A stretch of 9,036 nucleotides of DNA from Bacteroidaceae bacterium (GCA_028707655.1 JAQWAN010000063.1:1-9036); one strand, 5' to 3'. Shown: positions 1 through 6,448, numbered from the stretch's first letter. Notes: generated by a model not told the origin, from the letters alone. Numbers and translations: made by a program.

Positions 1-201
1 AGTGATGCTGTGGAAGCTTCTTGGTGCTTTTTTAACCCTATTGTGAACTATTGGGAAAAACACCCCGATTCTCCAATGCATGGATATCCTGCGGGTACAT
101 GGGGCCCCTTGGAAAGTGAATTGTTAGTGGTTGACCACGATGCAAAATGGACCAATCCCTGTAAGAATCTAACGGACAGCGATAAATATTGTGAATTATG
201 A
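1..201 (+). CDS. zwf: Glucose-6-phosphate dehydrogenase, C-terminal end (partial)
   Basis: This is the last 66 codons of an open frame that enters from the left edge, so the start lies outside the window. The reading includes NPIVNYWEKHPDSPMHGYPAGTW followed by GPLESELL in the same frame, which resembles the conserved C-terminus of Zwf proteins (a tryptophan-rich helix, then P/QAGTWGP). The family oxidises glucose-6-phosphate to 6-phosphogluconolactone with NADP+ in the cytoplasm, the first step of the oxidative pentose phosphate pathway. The catalytic and coenzyme-binding parts are not in the window. The identity is supported by the next gene, which encodes the enzyme for the following step. 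The stop codon TGA overlaps the pgl start (ATGA), so the two genes are very likely co-transcribed and translationally coupled. Confidence 0.88.
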   Translation, partial: SDAVEASWCFFNPIVNYWEKHPDSPMHGYPAGTWGPLESELLVVDHDAKWTNPCKNLTDSDKYCEL

Positions 202-899
202 AACAACTCTATTTTTCCACGCCAACAACACTAGCACATGCGGTTATTCAACGCATTCTTGAAAAAATGCAGCAGATAAATGGAGAAGATTTCTATCTTG
301 CCTTGAGTGGTGGTAGCACTCCCCTGTTGCTGTTTGATATATGGCATTCTTTTTACAGCGAACAAACCGACTGGGATCATCTAAAGATTTTCTGGGTAGA
401 TGAACGCTGTGTGCCTCCTACAGACGCAAGGAGTAATTTTGGCGCTACCAAAGAACGGTTACTCAGCAAAGTGCCTATCCCAGCTGCCAACTATTTTAGG
501 ATGCGCGGTGAGGAGGTTCCTGCTAAGGAAGCAGAGCGTTATGCCCAATTGGTAGATCAGCTGCTGCCTAAAGTAAACCAACTGCCCTCGTTTCATCTGG
601 TTCTTTTAGGTATTGGTGAGGACGGACATACCGCTTCTCTATTCCCAAATCAACTCCAACTTGTCTCTTCTAGTAAATACTGTGTAAACAGTGTGCAGCC
701 AAGTAGCGGCCAAGAGCGAATAACATTAACAGGTAGCTGTTTGTTAAATGCAGCGGAGTTATTTTTTCTTATAGCAGGAAAAAGTAAAAAAGATATTCTT
801 GTCAAAGTATTGCAGCCTAGTTGTTTATTGCCTGCAGCTACACTACTACATCGGGGGAAAAAGGTAACGCTCTTTTGTGATGAGGAGGTAAAACAGTAG
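198..899 (+). CDS. pgl: 6-phosphogluconolactonase
   Basis: The 233-residue product has the usual length for the Pgl/DevB branch of the glucosamine-6-phosphate isomerase fold. It hydrolyses 6-phosphogluconolactone to 6-phosphogluconate in the cytoplasm, directly after Zwf. Motifs seen are LALSGGSTP (residues 34-42, phosphate-binding loop), WVDERCVP (66-73) followed by SNFG (79-82), and LLGIGEDGHTASLFP (136-150), where His144 lies in the conserved active-site segment. The DGHTASLFP form and the zwf neighbour favour lactonase over NagB-type deaminase. The start at 198 is chosen because it makes a 4-base ATGA overlap with the zwf stop and places the first beta strand correctly. There is no terminator immediately after the stop; the first one downstream is at 1107-1138. 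Confidence 0.94.
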   Translation: MKQLYFSTPTTLAHAVIQRILEKMQQINGEDFYLALSGGSTPLLLFDIWHSFYSEQTDWDHLKIFWVDERCVPPTDARSNFGATKERLLSKVPIPAANYFRMRGEEVPAKEAERYAQLVDQLLPKVNQLPSFHLVLLGIGEDGHTASLFPNQLQLVSSSKYCVNSVQPSSGQERITLTGSCLLNAAELFFLIAGKSKKDILVKVLQPSCLLPAATLLHRGKKVTLFCDEEVKQ

Positions 900-913
900 C
901 CTCTTTTTAATCT

Positions 914-937
914 GTTAACAAGGTGGTAACAAAGGTG
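914..937. repeat. Short imperfect direct repeat after pgl
   Basis: GTTAACAAGGTG (914-925) is followed at once by the near copy GGTAACAAAGGTG (925-937). It sits just downstream of the pgl stop in non-coding DNA. The repeat could be a protein-binding site or chance in AT-rich sequence; nothing in the window gives it a function. Confidence 0.25.
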
Positions 938-1006
938 TTATAAAGAACTTTGAAACTTTAACGAAAACTATAAAACGTCAATTTATAGCTTGCAACTAAT
1001 AATGTA

Positions 1007-1018
1007 TGTTATATAACA
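1007..1018. promoter_or_regulatory. 12-base perfect palindrome, possible operator
   Basis: TGTTATATAACA reads the same on both strands. It ends 19 bases before the TTTG (-33) box of the promoter at 1038-1068, a position where an activator could bind. This is a positional inference only, since AT-rich palindromes of this size can occur by chance. The rest of the 900-1037 stretch shows no gene. Confidence 0.25.
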
Positions 1019-1037
1019 CAGATAAAGCAACCTACTA

Positions 1038-1068
1038 TTTGGAATAGGATAGAAATGCTCTATCTTTG
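1038..1068 (+). promoter_or_regulatory. Bacteroidetes-type promoter in front of a possible small RNA
   Basis: A TTTG box (1038-1041), a 19-base spacer and TATCTTTG (1061-1068) match the phylum's primary-sigma consensus TTTG / about 19-20 bases / TAnnTTTG. Both boxes match fully, which makes it the best promoter in the window. Transcription would start near 1073-1076. No credible + strand gene follows before the terminator at 1107-1138. Confidence 0.55.
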
Positions 1069-1072
1069 TACT

Positions 1073-1138
1073 GTGTTTTTCATAGTATTAGATTTAAGGT
1101 TAAAGGATTGGAGTCATTTGTGACTCCAATTTTTTTTT
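1073..1138 (+). ncRNA. Putative small RNA between pgl and tRNA-Ser
   Basis: The region runs from the predicted start point of the promoter at 1038-1068 to the end of a T tract after a perfect hairpin, giving a transcript of about 62-66 bases. No ATG-initiated reading frame lies in it, so a peptide product is unlikely. It does not resemble any RNA family I recognise. The alternative is that the hairpin is simply the distant terminator of zwf-pgl and the promoter match is accidental or inactive. The 5' end is an estimate. Confidence 0.35.
1107..1138 (+). terminator. Intrinsic terminator, + strand
   Basis: A perfect 10-base-pair stem, ATTGGAGTCA (1107-1116) with TGACTCCAAT (1121-1130), closes a TTTG loop and runs straight into nine T residues (1130-1138). 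It could end the zwf-pgl transcript, the possible small RNA, or both. It lies only four bases from the opposing terminator of tRNA-Ser, so the two transcription units converge here. Confidence 0.85.
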
Positions 1139-1142
1139 GTAC

Positions 1143-1177
1143 AAAAAAAACGCTACAAACTATCTGTTTGCAGCGTT
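1143..1177 (-). terminator. Intrinsic terminator after tRNA-Ser, - strand
   Basis: Read on the - strand, AACGCTGCAAAC (1177-1166) pairs with GTTTGTAGCGTT (1160-1149) around an AGATA loop, followed by a run of T (A residues 1143-1150 on the + strand). One position is a G-U wobble on the - strand but an A-C mismatch on the + strand, so the hairpin is built for - strand transcription. It lies 24 bases past the tRNA 3' end. Confidence 0.83.
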
Positions 1178-1200
1178 TACCATTTTTACCTCTTGGTTTG

Positions 1201-1288
1201 CGGAAAGTGAGGGATTCAAACCCCCGGTACACTAAAAGCGCACAGCGGATTTCGAGTCCGCCCCATTCGATCACTCTGGCAACTTTCC
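1201..1288 (-). tRNA. tRNA-Ser, anticodon CGA
   Basis: The 88-base gene folds as a class II tRNA. The acceptor stem is GGAAAGT/ACTTTCC with discriminator G at 1201. The anticodon stem is GCGGA/TCCGC with loop CTCGAAA, so the anticodon is CGA (1254-1252), reading UCG serine codons. The variable arm is long, GTGCGC-TTTTA-GTGTAC with two G-U pairs, as expected for serine tRNA. The T stem is GGGGG/CCCTC. CCA is not encoded and must be added after transcription. The D loop has A where G19 is expected (1271) and the T loop has T where C56 is expected (1218), so the usual 19-56 tertiary pair would become A-U. Confidence 0.95.
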
Positions 1289-1299
1289 TTTTGGGAATA

Positions 1300-1307
1300 C
1301 AAAGTTA
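1300..1307 (-). promoter_or_regulatory. -7 element of the tRNA-Ser promoter
   Basis: TAACTTTG on the - strand fits TAnnTTTG and lies 11 bases upstream of the tRNA 5' end, leaving a leader of only a few bases. No TTTG box is seen at the expected -33 position, so the match is half a promoter. Confidence 0.5.
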
Positions 1308-1350
1308 CAACATATTTGCTCTCATTATTCTACAGATGGGCTTTTTTTAT

Positions 1351-1384
1351 AAAAAAAAGGTCCCTACACTAATTTGTAGAGACC
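1351..1384 (-). terminator. Intrinsic terminator after the SPOR lipoprotein gene
   Basis: On the - strand GGTCTCTACA (1384-1375) pairs with TGTAGGGACC (1368-1359) across a six-base loop, then eight T residues follow (A 1351-1358 on the + strand). The single non-Watson-Crick position is a U-G wobble on the - strand and a C-A mismatch on the + strand, which fixes the direction. It begins 27 bases past the stop of the gene at 1411. Confidence 0.85.
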
Positions 1385-1410
1385 TGTATAGAAGGAGATT
1401 TCTTTATCTA

Positions 1411-1962
1411 CTAATAAATGCGGTATAATAACCATGCTGCTTGAAAATCTTCTCTATTCGAAAATCTTCTTTTAAAAGCATCACGAGCAGCAGCTGCTGT
1501 ACTTCTGCTACTATAAGAGGCCACTACTACACGATAGAGTTTCACATCATTGCTATGAACAATAACAGCACGATAGCCTTGATTGTCTAAAAAGGCTTTC
1601 AAGTTCTCTGCATTCGATTTTGTTCCAAAGCTACCACAAACAACACTAAAATCGTTCACTGTATCTCCGTTTAATACATCAACTCTCTCTTGACGAACAG
1701 CAATATCAGTATTGGCAGACTTCTGTACTTGTTTGGGAGCTTCTACCACCTCCTCATGGATAGATGGATTGGTGGTAATAGGTGTTACATTAACCTCTGC
1801 TCTACTCGTGCTGGCTGAGCTAGTTGAGTTGGTTGTAGCTTGACTACCTTGCTGTTGTTTAGCTTTCTCATAGGCTTTCTTATAGGCACTCTCTCCTGTT
1901 TTACAAGATGAAACGGAAAGAACAAGCAATAAAACGGCTCCTAAATAAATTAATTTTTTCAT
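1411..1962 (-). CDS. SPOR-domain lipoprotein
   Basis: The 183-residue protein starts with a lipoprotein signal: MKK, a hydrophobic stretch of about 15 residues, and the lipobox VSSC with the lipidated cysteine at residue 20. Residues about 25-38 form a charged segment (ESAYKKAYEKAKQQQ), and residues 39-100 are a low-complexity Ser/Thr/Asn/Gln/Val-rich linker. The C-terminal part (about 105-180), from FSVVCGSF through YRVVVASYSS to AWLLYRIY, has the pattern of the SPOR domain, which binds peptidoglycan stripped of stem peptides, often at the division site. I infer an envelope protein anchored by lipid and reaching the cell wall. Its exact role is unknown. It forms a single-gene unit with its own promoter and terminator. 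The Met at 1962 is right because it begins the signal peptide. Confidence 0.88.
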   Translation of the reverse strand: MKKLIYLGAVLLLVLSVSSCKTGESAYKKAYEKAKQQQGSQATTNSTSSASTSRAEVNVTPITTNPSIHEEVVEAPKQVQKSANTDIAVRQERVDVLNGDTVNDFSVVCGSFGTKSNAENLKAFLDNQGYRAVIVHSNDVKLYRVVVASYSSRSTAAAARDAFKRRFSNREDFQAAWLLYRIY

Positions 1963-1989
1963 ATCTTATTATTTTAATTCCAGAAATTA

Positions 1990-2008
1990 CATATACTCTG
2001 TGTATATG
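1990..2008. promoter_or_regulatory. Inverted repeat at the SPOR gene transcription start
   Basis: CATATAC (1990-1996) and GTATATG (2002-2008) are perfect inverted copies separated by TCTGT. The repeat begins directly after the predicted -7 box (2009-2016, - strand), so it covers the expected start point. It could be an operator or a 5' hairpin in the mRNA; the sequence does not decide which. Confidence 0.35.
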
Positions 2009-2016
2009 CAAAACTA
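2009..2016 (-). promoter_or_regulatory. -7 element of the SPOR lipoprotein promoter
   Basis: TAGTTTTG on the - strand fits TAnnTTTG. Transcription would start near 2003, giving a leader of about 40 bases before the ATG at 1962. The -33 region has no clear TTTG box. Confidence 0.45.
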
Positions 2017-2133
2017 ATATCAATCAGCATATTTCAGCCATAAAAGGGAAGCATTCTTTATAAATTGCATATTATTAACACAATCAGATTTGTTCTGCTC
2101 GTTAATCTATCTTAATTCACCAGAATCTTATAC

Positions 2134-2151
2134 TATAGGGCGGTTCCTATA
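2134..2151. promoter_or_regulatory. Inverted repeat over the -33 region of the alkaline phosphatase promoter
   Basis: TATAGG (2134-2139) and CCTATA (2146-2151) are perfect inverted copies with a six-base spacer. The spacer falls where a TTTG box would sit relative to the -7 element at 2164, and no TTTG is present there. Such a layout fits a dimeric regulator replacing or blocking the -33 contact. This is inference; I cannot match the site to a known regulator. Confidence 0.35.
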
Positions 2152-2163
2152 AATTATTTGTTG

Positions 2164-2171
2164 TAAATTTG
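2164..2171 (+). promoter_or_regulatory. -7 element of the alkaline phosphatase promoter
   Basis: TAAATTTG fits TAnnTTTG and lies 34 bases before the ATG at 2206, so the leader would be about 29 bases. The expected -33 position lacks TTTG and overlaps the inverted repeat at 2134-2151, suggesting regulated rather than constant expression. Confidence 0.5.
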
Positions 2172-2205
2172 TTAAAATGATTATTGACCAATTAAACATA
2201 AAGAA

Positions 2206-3612
2206 ATGAGAAAAAAAATTAGCTTTTTCATTGTGAGCTTTTGCTTTGTAATGATTAGCAGTGTTTGTTCAGCACAGACCGCAAAGTATGTCTTCTTCAT
2301 TATTGGAGATGGCATGGGAGTGAATCAAGTGAATGGCACTGAGATGTATATGGGAGAAAAAGATGGGAAAATTGGAACGGAAGCTTTACGTTTTACTAAG
2401 TTTCCTACTGTCTCTATGGCTACAACGTTCTCTGCTACTAATTCGGTTACCGACTCTGCTGCAGGTGGTACAGCTCTATCAACTGGATCTAAAACACATA
2501 ATTTGGCAGTAGGAGTGGATGTAGACAACAAACCACTTGTTACAATAGCAGAACGTGCAAAAAATGTAGGCTATAAAGTGGGTATAGCTACCACTGTTAG
2601 TATCGACCATGCTACACCTGCTGTTTTTTATGCACATCAACCACAACGCAGTATGTATTATCAGATAGCAACCGAGCTGCCTAAATCAAATTTTGATTTC
2701 TTTGCTGGCTCTGGTTTTATTCAACCTACTGACCCTAAAGATAAATCGTTACCTACTATCTACTCTCTCTTTGACAAAGCTAATTATACGGTTGCCAAGG
2801 GGTATACAGATTATCTCTCCAAGATGGATCAGGCCGAGAAAATGATCTTAATCCAAGAAGATGGTGCAGATAATCACAGTTGTCCTTATGCTATTGACAG
2901 TAAACCATCGGATTTAAATATTTCCAAAATTACGGATGCTGCACTTAGCTTTTTGCAAAAAGGAGAGGACAAGGGTTTCTTCTTGATGCTTGAGGGTGGA
3001 AAGATCGATTGGGCTTGTCATAGTAATGATGCAGCTACAGCTTTTAATGAGGTGATGGATATGAATAAAGGTGTGGAGAAAATTTATCAGTTCTATCTTC
3101 AACATCCTACGGAGACATTAATTGTTATCACAGCCGACCACGAAACGGGAGGATTAGCATTAGGTACAGGTAAATATGAACTGAACTTAAAAGCATTAGC
3201 TAGTCAGAAGCTTTCTCAAGAAGAATTATCCAATAAGATTAAAGCGTTTAGAAAGAAGAATTACAAAACAGCTACCTGGAAAGCTATGAAAGCGCTCTTA
3301 AGTGAGAATCTTGGTTTCTGGAATGAAGTTTCACTATCTAAAGAACAAACATCGGCACTAAAAGAGGTATATAAGAGCTCTTTTTCTAACAAAACGGTGA
3401 AATTTGCAGAGAGTATGTATGCTAAAGATGAACCTCTTGCTGCTGCAGCCATTAAAATGATGAATAGTATTGCTTATGTAGGCTGGGCCAGTCATGGACA
3501 CTCCGATGGATATGTACCGGTTTATGCTATAGGTGTGGGTGCAGAACTTTTCCAAGGCAAATTAGATAACACGGATATACCTAAAAAGATTATACAAGCT
3601 GCTAAGTATTAA
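2206..3612 (+). CDS. Secreted alkaline phosphatase (PhoA superfamily)
   Basis: The 468-residue protein hydrolyses phosphate monoesters outside the cytoplasm. The first 23 residues form a signal peptide (MRKK, hydrophobic core, cleavage likely CSA-QT), with no lipobox at the cleavage site. Family comparison gives these active-site residues: Asp35 in GDGMG, nucleophile Ser84 in TDSAAGGTA, Thr137 and Arg148 in HATPA...AHQPQR, Glu263, Asp268 and His272 in LEGGKIDWACHSND, Asp311 and His312 in TADHETGG, and a C-terminal His (430 or 432) in SHGHSDG. All metal ligands and the nucleophile are present, so the enzyme should be active. The positions matching E. coli Asp153 and Lys328 are His135 and Trp269. 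Residues about 325-420, before the last ligand, form a largely helical insertion. The nucleophile is Ser, not the Thr of PafA-type enzymes. The gene is monocistronic, with its own promoter and terminator. Confidence 0.95.
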   Translation: MRKKISFFIVSFCFVMISSVCSAQTAKYVFFIIGDGMGVNQVNGTEMYMGEKDGKIGTEALRFTKFPTVSMATTFSATNSVTDSAAGGTALSTGSKTHNLAVGVDVDNKPLVTIAERAKNVGYKVGIATTVSIDHATPAVFYAHQPQRSMYYQIATELPKSNFDFFAGSGFIQPTDPKDKSLPTIYSLFDKANYTVAKGYTDYLSKMDQAEKMILIQEDGADNHSCPYAIDSKPSDLNISKITDAALSFLQKGEDKGFFLMLEGGKIDWACHSNDAATAFNEVMDMNKGVEKIYQFYLQHPTETLIVITADHETGGLALGTGKYELNLKALASQKLSQEELSNKIKAFRKKNYKTATWKAMKALLSENLGFWNEVSLSKEQTSALKEVYKSSFSNKTVKFAESMYAKDEPLAAAAIKMMNSIAYVGWASHGHSDGYVPVYAIGVGAELFQGKLDNTDIPKKIIQAAKY

Positions 3613-3631
3613 GTAACTTGTTGTACTACAT

Positions 3632-3672
3632 AAAAAAAGGCTAATGGTATTTTATACCGTTAGCCTTTTTTA
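3632..3672 (+). terminator. Intrinsic terminator after alkaline phosphatase
   Basis: GGCTAATGGTA (3639-3649) pairs with TACCGTTAGCC (3655-3665) around TTTTA, followed by six T. The one wobble is U-G on the + strand and would be an A-C mismatch on the other, so it serves + transcription mainly. A run of seven A before the stem (3632-3638) may allow weak action in reverse. Confidence 0.85.
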
Positions 3673-3689
3673 TGGGATAAACAATCCTC

Positions 3690-3723
3690 TATCTTTCTCA
3701 TCTGTATGTAGAGAAGAAAGATA
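3690..3723. repeat. Inverted repeat between the two convergent terminators
   Basis: TATCTTTCT (3690-3698) and AGAAAGATA (3715-3723) are perfect nine-base inverted copies with a 16-base loop. There is no T tract, so it is not an intrinsic terminator. Apart from the two terminators and this repeat, the 244 bases between the convergent genes show nothing. Confidence 0.3.
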
Positions 3724-3773
3724 TAAACCGTTATAAATCCGCAGGTTTCTTGGCTCCTTCTAGTATGGATACA

Positions 3774-3812
3774 AAACAAAAGCCCCCTTAGTATAACTAC
3801 TAAGGGGGCTTT
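3774..3812 (-). terminator. Intrinsic terminator of the glycogen operon
   Basis: A perfect 15-base-pair stem, 3779-3793 with 3798-3812 (core GCCCCCTTAGTA/TACTAAGGGGGC), closes a TAAC loop. On the - strand the stem is followed by a T-rich run, TTTTGTTTTG. On the + strand the tail is only TTTC, so it mainly stops transcription coming from the phosphorylase gene, whose stop codon is 45 bases upstream of the stem on that strand. Confidence 0.85.
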
Positions 3813-3856
3813 CTATAGAAAAGTCTAGTCTAGTTTTAAACGTTTTCTATTAAAGT

Positions 3857-6415
3857 TTAGAACCAACGTACATAGCAGAAATCTTGACGATGTGGTAGTT
3901 GGTCATTCTTAGGATACATACGAAGTGCTACTCTGAACGAACCAGAGTTAGATACTTCATATTTAGTAGTAAAGGTATAGATACTCTCTTCACTTTTCAC
4001 TACATCTAGCTGTTTAACAGAATAAACCGATTCTTTTCCATGAATATCTTGTTGGATGGTTACAATCTCCACTCCAATAGCATTATTCAGTCCTTTCTCG
4101 TCAATCACTACTTTTACATCGTATGGAATACCTGCAAAAAATTGTGCTTTGCTCTCGTTATTAACAGATGTGGATAGAATCTCAATAGAATCCCATTTAC
4201 TAGCAACTTCCTCTTTCCATTCTACTATCTCTTTGGCTTTACTGAAATCGTTGGCTATTAAGGAATGCGCTCTTTTGCTTAGTTTGGTATAGAAACGATC
4301 GTAATAATCATCTAGCTGGCGCTTCATCGTGTAGTGAGGAGCAATGCTAGAGATAGATTTCTTGATATATCCTATCCAACCTTTAGATATGCCCTTGTTA
4401 TTGCGTGCATAATAAAGAGGTAAAATCTCATTCTCTAATACACCGTATATCGTAGTGGCATCTAAACTATCTTGATAGTCTTGATTCTCATAGGTGCGTT
4501 TGTCGGTTAATGCCCAACCAGCACCTTCGCGGTAACCCTCTAACCACCATCCATCTAGGACAGAGAAATTCAGTACACCATTCATCAATGCTTTTTCTCC
4601 AGATGTTCCTGAAGCCTCTAGTGGACGAGTTGGTGTGTTCAACCAGATATCTACACCAGTCAATAAACGACGGGCTAAACGCATATCGTAATTTTCTAAG
4701 AAAATAATCTTTCCTAAGAACTCCGGACGTCGAGAGATTTCGATGATGTGTTTAATCAGACCTTGACCAGCTGCATCATTTGGATGTGCTTTTCCGGTAA
4801 AAATAAACTGTACAGGATAATCGGGGTTGTTTACAATCTTAGATAAACGATCTAAATCAGTAAACAACAGATGAGCACGTTTGTAAGTAGCAAAACGACG
4901 ACCGAATCCAATAAGTAAAGCGTTTGGATTAATCTTGTCTAGTAATGATACAATACGTGTTGGGTCTCCTTGATTACTTAACCATTTTTCTCTAAACTGA
5001 CGACGAATATAGTTGACTAATTTGTTCTTCATTTCTCTACGTGTCTCCCAAATAACTTCATCTGGAACATCGTAAATAGCTTCCCAAATCTTTTCGTTAG
5101 ATTGGTCGTTCATAAAGTCTTTATCGAAATATTTTGCATAGAGTTTTTTCCACTCTGTTGCACTCCATGTGGGGAAATGAATACCATTGGTTACGTAACC
5201 AACTTGACTCTCTTCAGGATAATATCCTTTCCATATTGGAGCAAACATCTCTTTTGATACATCGCCGTGTAGTTTACTTACACCATTTATCTCTTGTGAT
5301 GTTTTACATGCAAAAGTTGACATACAGAAACGCTCGCCGTTGTCGCCTGGATTGATACGACCTAAGTCCATCAATTCTTCCCAAGAAAGGCCTAACTTAT
5401 CGGCATATCCACGCATATATTTGCCAAAAAGAGCTTCGTCAAAATAATCGTGACCAGCGGGAACAGGGGTATGAACGGTATATAAAGAGGAGGCTCTTAC
5501 TACTTCCATTGCTTGGTTGAAGGTTAATCCACTCTCTACATAGTCGCACAAGCGTTGTATATTAATTAAGGCAGCATGTCCTTCGTTGCAATGGTATACA
5601 TCTTTCTCTATTCCCAATGCTTTTAGCGTAAGGATACCACCAATACCTAGCAAGATTTCTTGTTTGATACGGTTTTCCCAATCGCCTCCATATAGTTTGT
5701 ATGTAATTGGTCGGTCGTACTCACTATTCATATCGTTATCTGTATCTAACAGATAAAGCGAAATTCTACCCACATTAACGCGCCAAATATTGGCATATAC
5801 AAAATAATCGTTATAGGGTACTGCAACTACTAGTTGTTTACCATCTTTGTCATAAACAGCTTCTATAGGTAAACTACCAAAGTTTTGTGATTCGTAGTTT
5901 GCTATCTGTTGTCCATCCATAGAGAGCGATTGGTTAAAGTAGCCATAACGGTACAAAAAGCCAACGGCACATAGATCAACATTGCTATCAGATGCTTCTT
6001 TCAAGTAATCACCTGCTAAAACACCTAATCCACCGGAATAGATTTTTAGAACACTGGATAATCCATATTCCATGCTAAAATAAGCAACGGATGGACGTTT
6101 TGCATCTGGTTTAGTATCTACATATGCTCTAAACTTATCATAAACCTTATTCATCTCACGGATTAGAAGAGGGTCATTGGCCAATTCATCCATTCTTTCA
6201 AAGCTAAGGTTTTCTAGTAATAATACAGGATTGTGTTCAGATTCCCTCCACAAAACAGGATCTAATGATGCAAAAAGCTCTGTAGCTTCATAGTTCCATA
6301 CCCACCAAATATTGTGGGCTATCTCTTCCAGTTTCTTTAATTCTTCTGGAACATGTGACTTTACAATAATATTTCGCCAATTAGCTGAATTTGCATTGCT
6401 TACTTTAAGTTTCAT
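3857..6415 (-). CDS. glgP: Alpha-glucan (glycogen) phosphorylase, GT35
   Basis: The 852-residue enzyme releases glucose-1-phosphate from the ends of glycogen or maltodextrin with inorganic phosphate, using pyridoxal phosphate. Residues about 10-105 form the N-terminal DUF3417-type region (WWVWNYEA at 37-44) seen in the short bacterial and archaeal branch of GT35. The catalytic core follows with AYFSMEYGL (111-119), SGGLGVLAGD (127-136) and HCNEGHAAL near residue 280. The cofactor lysine is Lys608 in EASGTSGEKALMNG, which replaces the GTGNMKF-type context of E. coli GlgP/MalP. The last 100 residues are a beta-rich domain ending in HRQDFCYVRWF, usual for this branch. The regulatory N-terminal phosphorylation tail of animal enzymes is absent. 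The gene starts 33 bases after the glycogen synthase stop, with no terminator between, so the two form an operon. Confidence 0.94.
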   Translation of the reverse strand: MKLKVSNANSANWRNIIVKSHVPEELKKLEEIAHNIWWVWNYEATELFASLDPVLWRESEHNPVLLLENLSFERMDELANDPLLIREMNKVYDKFRAYVDTKPDAKRPSVAYFSMEYGLSSVLKIYSGGLGVLAGDYLKEASDSNVDLCAVGFLYRYGYFNQSLSMDGQQIANYESQNFGSLPIEAVYDKDGKQLVVAVPYNDYFVYANIWRVNVGRISLYLLDTDNDMNSEYDRPITYKLYGGDWENRIKQEILLGIGGILTLKALGIEKDVYHCNEGHAALINIQRLCDYVESGLTFNQAMEVVRASSLYTVHTPVPAGHDYFDEALFGKYMRGYADKLGLSWEELMDLGRINPGDNGERFCMSTFACKTSQEINGVSKLHGDVSKEMFAPIWKGYYPEESQVGYVTNGIHFPTWSATEWKKLYAKYFDKDFMNDQSNEKIWEAIYDVPDEVIWETRREMKNKLVNYIRRQFREKWLSNQGDPTRIVSLLDKINPNALLIGFGRRFATYKRAHLLFTDLDRLSKIVNNPDYPVQFIFTGKAHPNDAAGQGLIKHIIEISRRPEFLGKIIFLENYDMRLARRLLTGVDIWLNTPTRPLEASGTSGEKALMNGVLNFSVLDGWWLEGYREGAGWALTDKRTYENQDYQDSLDATTIYGVLENEILPLYYARNNKGISKGWIGYIKKSISSIAPHYTMKRQLDDYYDRFYTKLSKRAHSLIANDFSKAKEIVEWKEEVASKWDSIEILSTSVNNESKAQFFAGIPYDVKVVIDEKGLNNAIGVEIVTIQQDIHGKESVYSVKQLDVVKSEESIYTFTTKYEVSNSGSFRVALRMYPKNDQLPHRQDFCYVRWF

Positions 6416-6448
6416 GTTTGTAATTATTTGGTTATTACTTAATCTTAA

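Noticed and set aside
1080..1274. 64-codon open frame on the - strand
   Set aside because: It is a reading of the tRNA-Ser gene and its terminator; the tRNA explains the sequence fully.
1066..1428. 120-codon open frame on the + strand
   Set aside because: It runs through a terminator, the antisense of tRNA-Ser and another terminator, and its product has no domain-like pattern. It is a chance frame.
2325..3555. Several short - strand frames inside the alkaline phosphatase gene
   Set aside because: All lie antisense to a complete gene with intact catalytic motifs, and none shows a protein signature or promoter.
3690..3723. Nine-base inverted repeat as a third terminator or a small RNA
   Set aside because: There is no T tract after it and no full promoter before it, and it sits between two convincing terminators. 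I list it only as a repeat.
3857..6415. Unusual PLP motif (SGEKALMNG) as a sign of an inactive phosphorylase
   Set aside because: This form is normal for the short DUF3417-containing branch of GT35, and the lysine is present.
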